Shown here piece by piece: positions 1-10,738 of a stretch of DNA of 64,000 nucleotides (positions are counted from its first letter, which is position 1; each line of letters begins with the position of its first letter). The notes beneath the pieces were generated by a model, which worked only from the letters and a program-made list of their open reading frames with translations, searched no databases and was not told the origin of the DNA. A program made the position numbers and the translations under genes. Source of the DNA: Allacma fusca (lineage: Eukaryota > Arthropoda > Collembola > Symphypleona > Sminthuridae); assembly GCA_947179485.1 (NCBI GenBank), contig OX359249.1, positions 4,402,001 through 4,466,000 on the forward strand, in the 5' to 3' direction.

Positions 1-163
1 CCATATCGTGAAATTTCTGCCTGGAAGTTCCAAAGTGGACTCTGTCGTTTTTTTCGAACTGACAGGGTCAAGTTAACCTACTACCATTTCCACAATTCAA
101 TAAGGAATTTCAATCCAAGTACAGAATCGTGACCACTCGCACCTAGTGCTTCTAGTTATGTAC
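1..163 (+). repeat. Shortened 163-bp monomer at left edge
   Basis: This first unit carries CGTGAAATTTCTGCC, a 7-T tract and an unusual stretch AAGTTAACCTAC in place of AAGTACGTTTCCTAC, a loss of 3 bp with base changes. I noticed this variant nowhere else in the window. Its counterpart at 2,325 in the next 14-monomer unit is a normal 167-bp monomer, so the change is private to this copy or to an array portion left of the window. Confidence 0.8.
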
Positions 164-2491
164 CCATATCGCGAAATTTCGGCCTGGAAGTTCCAAAGTG
201 GACTCTGTCGTTTTTGTTCGAACTGACAGGGTCAAGTACGTTTCCTACTACCATTTCCACAATTCTCAAAGGAATTTCAATCCAAGTACAGAATCGTGAC
301 CACTGGCACCTAGTGCTTCTAGATATGTACCCATATCGAGAATTTTCGGCTTGGAAGTTCCAAAGTGGACTGTCGTTTTTGTTCGAACTGACAGGGTCAA
401 GTACGTTTCCTACTACCATTTATACAATTCAATATGGAATTTCAATCCAAGTACAGAATCGTTACCCCTCGCACCTTGTGCTTCTAGTTATGTACCCATA
501 TCGCGAAATTTCGGCCTGGAAGTTCCAAAGTGGACTCTGTCGTTTTTTTTCGAACTGACAGGGTCAAATACGTTTCCTACTACCATTTCCACAATTCTCA
601 AAGGAGTTTCAATCCAAGTACAGAATCGTGACCCCTGGCACCTAGTGCTTCTAGTTATGTACGCATATCGAGAATTTTCGGCTTGGAAGTTCCAAAGTGG
701 ACTGTCGTTTTTGTTCGAACTGACAGGGTCAAGTACGTTTCCTACTACCATTTCCACAATTCAATAAGGAATTTCAATCCAAGTACAGAATCGTGACCGC
801 TCGCACCTAGTGCTTTTAGTTATGTACCCATATCGCGAAATTTCGTCCTGGAAGTTCCAAAGTGGACTCTGTCGTTTTTTTTCGAACTGACAGGGTCAAT
901 TACGTTTCCTACTACCATTTCCACAATTCTCAAAGGAGTTTCAATCCAAGTACAGAATCGTGACCCCTGGCACCTAGTGCTTCTAGTTATGTACGCATAT
1001 CGAGAATTTTCGGCTTGGAAGTTCCAAAGTGGACTGTCGTTTTTGTTCGAACTGACAGGGTCAAGTACGTTTCCTACTACCATTTCCACAATTCAATAAG
1101 GAATTTCAATCCAAGTACAGAATCGTGACCGCTCGCACCTAGTGCTTTTAGTTATGTACCCATATCGCGAAATTTCGGCCTGGAAGTTCCAAAGTGGACT
1201 CTGTCGTTTTTTTTCGAGTTGACAGGGTCAATTACGTTTCCTACTACCATTTCCACAATTCTCAAAGCAATTTCAATCCAAGTACAGAATCGTGACCCCT
1301 GGCACCTAGTGCTTCTAGTTATGTACGCATATCGAGAATTTTCGGCTTGGAAGTTCCAAAGTGGACTGTCGTTTTTGTTCGAACTGACAGGGTCAAGTAC
1401 GTTTCCTACTACCATTTCCACAATTCAATAAGGAATTTCAATCCAAGTACAGAATCGTGACCGCTCGCACCTAGTGCTTTTAGTTATGTACCCATATCGC
1501 GAAATTTCGTCCTGGAAGTTCCAAAGTGGACTCTGTCGTTTTTTTTCCAACTGACAGGGTCAATTACGTTTCCTACTACCATTTCCACAATTCTCAAAGG
1601 AGTTTCAATCCAAGTACAGAATCGTGACCCCTGGCACCTAGTGCTTCTAGTTATGTACGCATATCGAGAATTTTCGGCTTGGAAGTTCCAAAGTGGACTG
1701 TCGTTTTTGTTCGAACTGACAGGGTCAAGTACGTTTCCTACTACCATTTCCACAATTCAATAAGGAATTTCAATCCAAGTACAGAATCGTGACCGCTCGC
1801 ACCTAGTGCTTTTAGTTATGTACCCATATCGCGAAATTTCGGCCTGGAAGTTCCAAAGTGGACTCTGTCGTTTTTTTTCGAGTTGACAGGGTCAATTACG
1901 TTTCCTACTACCATTTCCACAATTCTCAAAGCAATTTCAATCCAAGTACAGAATCGTGACCCCTGGCACCTAGTGCTTCTAGTTATGTACCCATATCGAG
2001 AATTTTCGGCCTGGAAGTTCCAAAGTGGACACTTTCGTTTTTGTTCGAACTGACATGGTCAAGTACGTTTCCTACTACCGTTTCCACAATTCAATAAGGA
2101 ATTTGAATCCAAGTACAGAATCGCGACCGCCCGCACCTAGTGCTTCTAGTTATGTACCCATATCGAGAATTTTCGGCCTGGAAGTTCCAAAGTGGACTCT
2201 GTCGTTTTTGTTCGAACTGACAGGGTCAAGTACGTTTCCTACTACCATTTCCAGAATTCTATAAGGAATTTCAATCCAAGTACAGAATCGTGACCCCTCA
2301 CACCTAGTGCTTCTAGTTGTGTACCCATATCGTGAAATTTCTGCCTGGAAGTTCCAAAGTGGACTCTGTCGTTTTTGTTCGAACTGACAGGGTCAAGTAC
2401 GTTTCCTACTACCATTTCCACAATTCTCAAAGGAATTTCAATCCAAGTACAGAATCGTGACCACTCGCACCTAGTGCTTCTAGTTATGTAC
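164..2491 (+). repeat. HOR unit, 14 monomers, 2,328 bp, copy 1
   Basis: Monomers start at 164, 331, 496, 663, 828, 995, 1160, 1327, 1492, 1659, 1824, 1991, 2158 and 2325. The same order of subtypes recurs 2,328 bp further on. Markers are the ATATGTACC and TTTATACAATTC variants in the 331 unit, four GCAT-bearing units alternating with 8-T units, and the ACACTTTCG plus GACATGG unit at 1,991. Small differences from copy 2 exist, for example near 434 (AATATGG against AATAAGG) and near 1,547 (TTTTCCAACTG against TTTTCGAACTG). Confidence 0.85.
496..1823 (+). repeat. Four 332-bp dimers (167 + 165 bp)
   Basis: Four successive dimers begin at 496, 828, 1160 and 1492. Each pairs a 167-bp unit with an 8-T tract and CGCGAAATTTCG with a 165-bp unit that starts GCATATCGAG, has GGCTTGG and lacks the CT of CTCTGTCG. 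The same run recurs at 2,824-4,151. This is a short-period repeat nested inside the 14-monomer unit. Confidence 0.85.
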
Positions 2492-5153
2492 CCATATCGC
2501 GAAATTTCGGCCTGGAAGTTCCAAAGTGGACTCTGTCGTTTTTGTTCGAACTGACAGGGTCAAGTACGTTTCCTACTACCATTTCCACAATTCTCAAAGG
2601 AATTTCAATCCAAGTACAGAATCGTGACCACTGGCACCTAGTGCTTCTAGATATGTACCCATATCGAGAATTTTCGGCTTGGAAGTTCCAAAGTGGACTG
2701 TCGTTTTTGTTCGAACTGACAGGGTCAAGTACGTTTCCTACTACCATTTATACAATTCAATAAGGAATTTCAATCCAAGTACAGAATCGTTACCCCTCGC
2801 ACCTTGTGCTTCTAGTTATGTACCCATATCGCGAAATTTCGGCCTGGAAGTTCCAAAGTGGACTCTGTCGTTTTTTTTCGAACTGACAGGGTCAAATACG
2901 TTTCCTACTACCATTTCCACAATTCTCAAAGGAGTTTCAATCCAAGTACAGAATCGTGACCCCTGGCACCTAGTGCTTCTAGTTATGTACGCATATCGAG
3001 AATTTTCGGCTTGGAAGTTCCAAAGTGGACTGTCGTTTTTGTTCGAACTGACAGAGTCAAGTACGTTTCCTACTACCATTTCCACAATTCAATAAGGAAT
3101 TTCAATCCAAGTACAGAATCGTGACCGCTCGCACCTAGTGCTTTTAGTTATGTACCCATATCGCGAAATTTCGTCCTGGAAGTTCCAAAGTGGACTCTGT
3201 CGTTTTTTTTCGAACTGACAGGGTCAATTACGTTTCCTACTACCATTTCCACAATTCTCAAAGGAGTTTCAATCCAAGTACAGAATCGTGACCCCTGGCA
3301 CCTAGTGCTTCTAGTTATGTACGCATATCGAGAATTTTCGGCTTGGAAGTTCCAAAGTGGACTGTCGTTTTTGTTCGAACTGACAGGGTCAAGTACGTTT
3401 CCTACTACCATTTCCACAATTCAATAAGGAATTTCAATCCAAGTACAGAATCGTGACCGCTCGCACCTAGTGCTTTTAGTTATGTACCCATATCGCGAAA
3501 TTTCGGCCTGGAAGTTCCAAAGTGGACTCTGTCGTTTTTTTTCGAACTGACAGGGTCAAATACGTTTCCTACTACCATTTCCACAATTCTCAAAGGAGTT
3601 TCAATCCAAGTACAGAATCGTGACCCCTGGCACCTAGTGCTTCTAGTTATGTACGCATATCGAGAATTTTCGGCTTGGAAGTTCCAAAGTGGACTGTCGT
3701 TTTTGTTCGAACTGACAGGGTCAAGTACGTTTCCTACTACCATTTCCACAATTCAATAAGGAATTTCAATCCAAGTACAGAATCGTGACCGCTCGCACCT
3801 AGTGCTTTTAGTTATGTACCCATATCGCGAAATTTCGTCCTGGAAGTTCCAAAGTGGACTCTGTCGTTTTTTTTCGAACTGACAGGGTCAATTACGTTTC
3901 CTACTACCATTTCCACAATTCTCAAAGGAGTTTCAATCCAAGTACAGAATCGTGACCCCTGGCACCTAGTGCTTCTAGTTATGTACGCATATCGAGAATT
4001 TTCGGCTTGGAAGTTCCAAAGTGGACTGTCGTTTTTGTTCGAACTGACAGGGTCAAGTACGTTTCCTACTACCATTTCCACAATTCAATAAGGAATTTCA
4101 ATCCAAGTACAGAATCGTGACCGCTCGCACCTAGTGCTTTTAGTTATGTACCCATATCGCGAAATTTCGGCCTGGAAGTTCCAAAGTGGACTCTGTCGTT
4201 TTTTTTCGAGTTGACAGGGTCAATTACGTTTCCTACTACCATTTCCACAATTCTCAAAGCAATTTCAATCCAAGTACAGAATCGTGACCCCTGGCACCTA
4301 GTGCTTCTAGTTATGTACCCATATCGAGAATTTTCGGCCTGGAAGTTCCAAAGTGGACACTTTCGTTTTTGTTCGAACTGACATGGTCAAGTACGTTTCC
4401 TACTACCGTTTCCACAATTCAATAAGGAATTTGAATCCAAGTACAGAATCGCGACCGCCCGCACCTAGTGCTTCTAGTTATGTACCCATATCGAGAATTT
4501 TCGGCCTGGAAGTTCCAAAGTGGACTCTGTCGTTTTTTTTCGAGTTGACAGGGTCAATTACGTTTCCTACTACCATTTCCACAATTCTCAAAGCAATTTC
4601 AATCCAAGTACAGAATCGTGACCCCTGGCACCTAGTGCTTCTAGTTATGTACCCATATCGAGAATTTTCGGCCTGGAAGTTCCAAAGTGGACACTTTCGT
4701 TTTTGTTCGAACTGACATGGTCAAGTACGTTTCCTACTACCGTTTCCACAATTCAATAAGGAATTTGAATCCAAGTACAGAATCGCGACCGCCCGCACCT
4801 AGTGCTTCTAGTTATGTACCCATATCGAGAATTTTCGGCCTGGAAGTTCCAAAGTGGACTCTGTCGTTTTTGTTCGAACTGACAGGGTCAAGTACGTTTC
4901 CTACTACCATTTCCAGAATTCTATAAGGAATTTCAATCCAAGTACAGAATCGTGACCCCTCACACCTAGTGCTTCTAGTTGTGTACCCATATCGTGAAAT
5001 TTCTGCCTGGAAGTTCCAAAGTGGACTCTGTCGTTTTTGTTCGAACTGACAGGGTCAAGTACGTTTCCTACTACCATTTCCACAATTCTCAAAGGAATTT
5101 CAATCCAAGTACAGAATCGTGACCACTGGCACCTACTGCTTCTAGATATGTAC
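2492..5153 (+). repeat. HOR unit, 16 monomers, copy 2 with an extra dimer
   Basis: From 2,492 the subtype order of the first unit repeats at an offset of 2,328 bp up to the monomer at 4,319. A 334-bp dimer (8-T unit with CGAGTTGAC plus ACACTTTCG unit) is then present a second time, so later markers sit at an offset of 2,662 bp. The last monomer, at 4,987, looks like a fusion of the units at 2,325 and 2,492: its left part matches the CGTG unit and its right part carries the GACCACTGGCACC end that belongs to the next unit. Both changes are as expected from unequal exchange. Confidence 0.8.
4152..4819 (+). repeat. 334-bp dimer present twice in tandem
   Basis: The two dimers start at 4,152 and 4,486. 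Each pairs an 8-T unit containing CGAGTTGACAGGGTCAATTA with a unit containing ACACTTTCG, GACATGG, CTACCGTTTCC and ATCGCGACCGCCCG. The first 14-monomer unit has this dimer only once (1,824-2,157). The second 8-T unit begins CGAG and not CGCG, which fits an exchange point early in the monomer. Confidence 0.8.
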
Positions 5154-5816
5154 CCATATCGAGAATTTTCGGCTTGGAAGTTCCAAAGTGGACTGTCGTT
5201 TTTGTTCGAACTGACAGGGTCAAGTACGTTTCCTACTACCATTTATACAATTCAATAAGGAATTTCAATCCAAGTACAGAATCGTTACCCCTCGCACCTT
5301 GTGCTTCTAGTTATGTACCCATATCGCGAAATTTCGGCCTGGAAGTTCCAAAGTGGACTCTGTCGTTTTTTTCGAACTGACAGGGTCAAGTACGTTTCCT
5401 ACTACCATTTCCACAATTCTCAAAGGAGTTTCAATCCAAGTACAGAATCGTGACCCCTGGCACCTAGTGCTTCTAGTTATGTACGCATATCGAGAATTTT
5501 CGGCTTGGAAGTTCCAAAGTGGACTGTCGTTTTTGTTCGAACTGACAGGGTCAAGTACGTTTCCTACTACCATTTCCACAATTCAATAAGGAATTTCAAT
5601 CCAAGTACAGAATCGTGACCGCTCGCACCTAGTGCTTTTAGTTATGTACCCATATCGCGAAATTTCGGCCTGGAAGTTCCAAAGTGGACTCTGTCGTTTT
5701 TTTTCGAGTTGACAGGGTCAATTACGTTTCCTACTACCATTTCCACAATTCTCAAAGCAATTTCAATCCAAGTACAGAATCGTGACCCCTGGCACGTAGT
5801 GCTTCTAGTTATGTAC
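5154..5816 (+). repeat. Truncated third copy of the 14-monomer unit
   Basis: Four monomers at 5,154, 5,319, 5,485 and 5,650 match the units at 331, 496, 663 and 1,824 in order, so most of the dimer run is missing. The unit at 5,319 has a 7-T tract where the earlier copies have 8 T. After 5,817 the pattern changes to the 1,665-bp decamer. Confidence 0.7.
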
Positions 5817-6481
5817 CCATATCGAGAATTTTCGGCCTGGAAGTTCCAAAGTGGACTCTGTTGTTTTTGTTCGAACTGACAGGGTCAAGTACGTTTCCTA
5901 CTACCGTTTCCACAATTCAATAAGGAATTTGAATCCAAGTACAGAATCGCGACCGCCCGCACCTAGTGCTTCTAGTTATGTACCCATATCGAGAATTTTC
6001 GGCCTGGAAGTTCCAAAGTGGACTCTGTCGTTTTTGTTCGAACTGACAGGGTCAAGTACGTTTCCTACTACCATTTCCAGAATTCTATAAGGAATTTCAA
6101 TCCAAGTACAGAATCGTGACCCCTCACACCTAGTGCTTCTAGTTGTGTACCCATATCGTGAAATTTCTGCCTGGAAGTTCCAAAGTGGACTCTGTCGTTT
6201 TTTTCGAACTGACAGGGTCAAGTACGTTTCCTACTACCATTTCCACAATTCTCAAAGGAGTTTCAATCCAAGTACAGAATCGTGACCCCTGGCACCTAGT
6301 GCTTCTAGTTATGTACGCATATCGAGAATTTTCGGCTTGGAAGTTCCAAAGTGGACTGTCGTTTTTGTTCGAACTGACAGGGTCAAGTACGTTTCCTACT
6401 ACCATTTCCACAATTCTCAAAGCAATTTCAATCCAAGTACAGAATCGTGACCCCTGGCACCTAGTGCTTCTAGTTATGTAC

Positions 6482-6648
6482 CCATATCGCGAAATTTCGG
6501 CCTGGAAGTTCCAAAGTGGACTCTGTCGTTTTTGTTCGAACTGACAGGGTCAAGTACGTTTCCTACTACCGTTTCCACAATTCAATAAGGAATTTCAATC
6601 CAAGTACAGAATCGTGACCCCTCACACCTAGTGCTTATAGTTGTGTAC
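6482..6648 (+). repeat. Representative full-length 167-bp monomer
   Basis: This unit shows the common full-length form: CGCGAAATTTCGG near its start, CTCTGTCG, the TTTTTGTTCG tract, GGTCAAGTACG and the CAATAAGG form near position 103. It differs from the commonest form by G for A at CTACCGTTTCC, CACACC for CGCACC, and CTTATAG and GTTGTG near its end. About 44% of bases in the common form are G or C. It contains eight CpG sites in the commonest form, close to the number expected from composition. It is given only as a reference for the site numbering used elsewhere. Confidence 0.9.
6490..6552. other. Cluster of four short dyad symmetries in the monomer
   Basis: Within monomer positions 9-71 there are four near-consecutive short palindromes: CGAAATTTCG (6490-6499, perfect), TGGAAGTTCCA (6503-6513, 5+1+5), GTTCGAAC (6534-6541, perfect) and TGACAGGGTCA (6542-6552, 4+3+4). 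The second to fourth are conserved in most monomers; the first is altered in several subtypes, but most of those keep a near palindrome. The remaining 96 bp of the monomer have no comparable cluster. The symmetry is seen; any protein binding or hairpin role is inference. Such dyads are a common property of centromeric satellites. Confidence 0.6.
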
Positions 6649-7481
6649 CCATATCGTGAAATTTCTGCCTGGAAGTTCCAAAGTGGACTCAGTCGTTTTT
6701 GTTCGAACTGACAGGGTCAAGTACGTTTCCTACTACCATTTCCACAATTCTCAAAGGAGTTTCAATCCAAGTACAGAATCGTGACCCCTGGCACCTAGTG
6801 CTTCTAGTTATGTACGCATATCGAGAATTTTCGGCTTGGAAGTTCCAAAGTGGACTGTCGTTTTTGTTCGAACTGACAGGGTCAAGTACGTTTCCTACTA
6901 CCATTTCCACAATTCAATAAGGAATTTCAATCCAAGTACAGAATCGTGACCGCTCGCACCTAGTGCTTTTAGTTATGTACCCATATCGCGAAATTTCGGC
7001 TTGGAAGTTCCAAAGTGGACTCTGTCGTTTTTTTTCGAACTGACAGGGTCAATTACGTTTCCTACTACCATTTCCACAATTCTCAAAGCAATTTCAATCC
7101 AAGTACAGAATCGTGACCCCTGGCACCTAGTGCTTCTAGTTATGTACCCATATCGAGAATTTTCGGCCTGGAAGTTATAAAGTGGACTCTGTCGTTTTTG
7201 TTCGAACTGACAGGGTCAAGTACGTTTCCTACTACCGTTTCCACAATTCAATAAGGAATTTGAATCCAAGTACAGAATCGTGACCGCCCGCACCTAGTGC
7301 TTCTAGTTATGTACCCATATCGAGACTTTTCGGCCTGGAAGTTCCAAAGTGGACTCTGTCGTTTTTGTTCGAACTGACAGGGTCAAGTACGTTTCCTACT
7401 ACCATTTCCACAATTCAATAAGGAATTTCAATCCAAGTACAGAATCGTGACCCCTGGCACCTAGTACTTCTAGTTATGTAC

Positions 7482-9146
7482 CCATATCGAGAATTTTCGG
7501 CCTGGAAGTTCCAAAGTGGACTCTGTCGTTTTTGTTCGAACTGACAGGGTCAAGTACGTTTCCTACTACCGTTTCCACAATTCAATAAGGAATTTGAATC
7601 CAAGTACAGAATCGCGACCGCCCGCACCTAGTGCTTCTAGTTATGTACCCATATCGAGAATTTTCGGCCTGGAAGTTCCAAAGTGGACTCTGTCGTTTTT
7701 GTTCGAACTGACAGGGTCAAGTACGTTTCCTACTACCATTTCCAGAATTCTATAAGGAATTTCAATCCAAGTACAGAATCGTGACCCCTCACACCTAGTG
7801 CTTCTAGTTGTGTACCCATATCGTGAAATTTCTGCCTGGAAGTTCCAAAGTGGACTCTGTCGTTTTTTTCGAACTGACAGGGTCAAGTACGTTTCCTACT
7901 ACCATTTCCACAATTCTCAAAGGAGTTTCAATCCAAGTACAGAATCGTGACCCCTGGCACCTAGTGCTTCTAGTTATGTACGCATATCGAGAATTTTCGG
8001 CTTGGAAGTTCCAAAGTGGACTGTCGTTTTTGTTCGAACTGACAGGGTCAAGTACGTTTCCTACTACCATTTCCACAATTCTCAAAGCAATTTCAATCCA
8101 AGTACAGAATCGTGACCCCTGGCACCTAGTGCTTCTAGTTATGTACCCATATCGCGAAATTTCGGCCTGGAAGTTCCAAAGTGGACTCTGTCGTTTTTGT
8201 TCGAACTGACAGGGTCAAGTACGTTTCCTACTACCGTTTCCACAATTCAATAAGGAATTTCAATCCAAGTACAGAATCGTGACCCCTCACACCTAGTGCT
8301 TATAGTTGTGTACCCATATCGTGAAATTTCTGCCTGGAAGTTCCAAAGTGGACTCTGTCGTTTTTGTTCGAACTGACAGGGTCAAGTACGTTTCCTACTA
8401 CCATTTCCACAATTCTCAAAGGAGTTTCAATCCAAGTACAGAATCGTGACCCCTCGCACCTAGTGCTTCTAGTTATGTACGCATATCGAGAATTTTCGGC
8501 TTGGAAGTTCCAAAGTGGACTGTCGTTTTTGTTCGAACTGACAGGGTCAAGTACGTTTCCTACTACCATTTCCACAATTCAATAAGGAATTTCAATCCAA
8601 GTACAGAATCGTGACCGCTCGCACCTAGTGCTTTTAGTTATGTACCCATATCGCGAAATTTCGGCCTGGAAGTTCCAAAGTGGACTCTGTCGTTTTTTTT
8701 CGAACTGACAGGGTCAATTACGTTTCCTACTACCATTTCCACAATTCTCAAAGCAATTTCAATCCAAGTACAGAATCGTGACCCCTGGCACCTAGTGCTT
8801 CTAGTTATGTACCCATATCGAGAATTTTCGGCCTGGAAGTTATAAAGTGGACTCTGTCGTTTTTGTTCGAACTGACAGGGTCAAGTACGTTTCCTACTAC
8901 CGTTTCCACAATTCAATAAGGAATTTGAATCCAAGTACAGAATCGTGACCGCCCGCACCTAGTGCTTCTAGTTATGTACCCATATCGAGACTTTTCGGCC
9001 TGGAAGTTCCAAAGTGGACTCTGTCGTTTTTGTTCGAACTGACAGGGTCAAGTACGTTTCCTACTACCATTTCCACAATTCAATAAGGAATTTCAATCCA
9101 AGTACAGAATCGTGACCCCTGGCACCTAGTACTTCTAGTTATGTAC
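7482..9146 (+). repeat. HOR unit, 10 monomers, 1,665 bp, copy 2
   Basis: Same ten subtypes in the same order as the preceding unit, with every marker displaced by exactly 1,665 bp. Few differences from copy 1 are visible. One is CTCGCACC near 8,454 where copy 1 has CTGGCACC, a change shared with copy 3. Confidence 0.9.
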
Positions 9147-10738
9147 CCATATCGAGAATTTTCGGCCTGGAAGTTCCAAAGTGGACTCTGTCGTTTTTGT
9201 TCGAACTGACAGGGTCAAGTACGTTTCCTACTACCGTTTCCACAATTCAATAAGGAATTTGAATCCAAGTACAGAATCGCGACCGCCCGCACCTAGTGCT
9301 TCTAGTTATGTACCCATATCGAGAATTTTCGGCCTGGAAGTTCCAAAGTGGACTCTGTCGTTTTTGTTCGAACTGACAGGGTCAAGTACGTTTCCTACTA
9401 CCATTTCCAGAATTCTATAAGGAATTTCAATCCAAGTACAGAATCGTGACCCCTCACACCTAGTGCTTCTAGTTGTGTACCCATATCGTGAAATTTCTGC
9501 CTGGAAGTTCCAAAGTGGACTCTGTCGTTTTTTTCGAACTGACAGGGTCAAGTACGTTTCCTACTACCATTTCCACAATTCTCAAAGGAGTTTCAATCCA
9601 AGTACAGAATCGTGACCCCTGGCACCTAGTGCTTCTAGTTATGTACGCATATCGAGAATTTTCGGCTTGGAAGTTCCAAAGTGGACTGTCGTTTTTGTTC
9701 GAACTGACAGGGTCAAGTACGTTTCCTACTACCATTTCCACAATTCTCAAAGCAATTTCAATCCAAGTACAGAATCGTGACCCCTGGCACCTAGTGCTTC
9801 TAGTTATGTACCCATATCGCGAAATTTCGGCCTGGAAGTTCCAAAGTGGACTCTGTCGTTTTTGTTCGAACTGACAGGGTCAAGTACGTTTCCTACTACC
9901 GTTTCCACAATTCAATAAGGAATTTCAATCCAAGTACAGAATCGTGACCCCTCACACCTAGTGCTTATAGTTGTGTACCCATATCGTGAAATTTCTGCCT
10001 GCAAGTTCCAAAGTGGACTCTGTCGTTTTTGTTCGAACTGACAGGGTCAAGTACGTTTCCTACTACCATTTCCACAATTCTCAAAGGAGTTTCAATCCAA
10101 GTACAGAATCGTGACCCCTCGCACCTAGTGCTTCTAGTTATGTACGCATATCGAGAATTTTCGGCTTGGAAGTTCCAAAGTGGACTGTCGTTTTTGTTCG
10201 AACTGACAGGGTCAAGTACGTTTCCTACTACCATTTCCACAATTCAATAAGGAATTTCAATCCAAGTACAGAATCGTGACCGCTCGCACCTAGTGCTTTT
10301 AGTTATGTACCCATATCGCGAAATTTCGGCCTGGAAGTTCCAAAGTGGACTCTGTCGTTTTTTTTCGAACTGACAGGGTCAATTACGTTTCCTACTACCA
10401 TTTCCACAATTCTCAAAGCAATTTCAATCCAAGTACAGAATCGTGACCCCTGGCACCTAGTGCTTCTAGTTATGTACCCATATCGAGAATTTTCGGCCTG
10501 GAAGTTATAAAGTGGACTCTGTCGTTTTTGTTCGAACTGACAGGGTCAAGTACGTTTCCTACTACCGTTTCCACAATTCAATAAGGAATTTGAATCCAAG
10601 TACAGAATCGTGACCGCCCGCACCTAGTGCTTCTAGTTATGTACCCATATCGAGACTTTTCGGCCTGGAAGTTCCAAAGTGGACTCTGTCGTTTTTGTTC
10701 GAACTGACAGGGTCAAGTACGTTTCCTACTACCATTTC
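9147..10738 (+). repeat. HOR unit, 1,665-bp family, copy 3, end replaced
   Basis: Follows copies 1 and 2 marker for marker until about 10,738, inside the tenth monomer. There the expected CCACAATTCAATAAGG is replaced by a GAATTCTATAAGG form, and the pattern moves into the mosaic zone. A private change is CTGCAAG near 10,002. The break falls in sequence shared by all monomers, as expected for an exchange between out-of-register units. Confidence 0.85.

Larger units (their letters stand above)
5817..7481 (+). repeat. HOR unit, 10 monomers, 1,665 bp, copy 1
   Basis: Monomers start at 5817, 5984, 6151, 6317, 6482, 6649, 6816, 6981, 7148 and 7315 (seven of 167 bp, one of 166 and two of 165). Markers are the single GAATTCTATAAGG unit at 5,984, GCAT units at 6,317 and 6,816, the TTATAAAG unit at 7,148 and the CGAGACTTTTCGG unit at 7,315, which ends in CTAGTACTTC. 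Private changes against copy 2 include TGTTG near 5,860, CTCAGTCG near 6,690 and GGCTTGG near 7,000. Confidence 0.9.

Noticed and set aside
1-163. The left edge as the true end of the array.
   Set aside because: The first unit is unusual, but the window opens inside satellite sequence, and nothing shows a transition to other DNA.
7148-7314. TATAAAG in TTATAAAG subtypes as a possible promoter box.
   Set aside because: It results from a CC to TA change in one monomer subtype, has no downstream gene and recurs only with that subtype. There is no support for transcription start.
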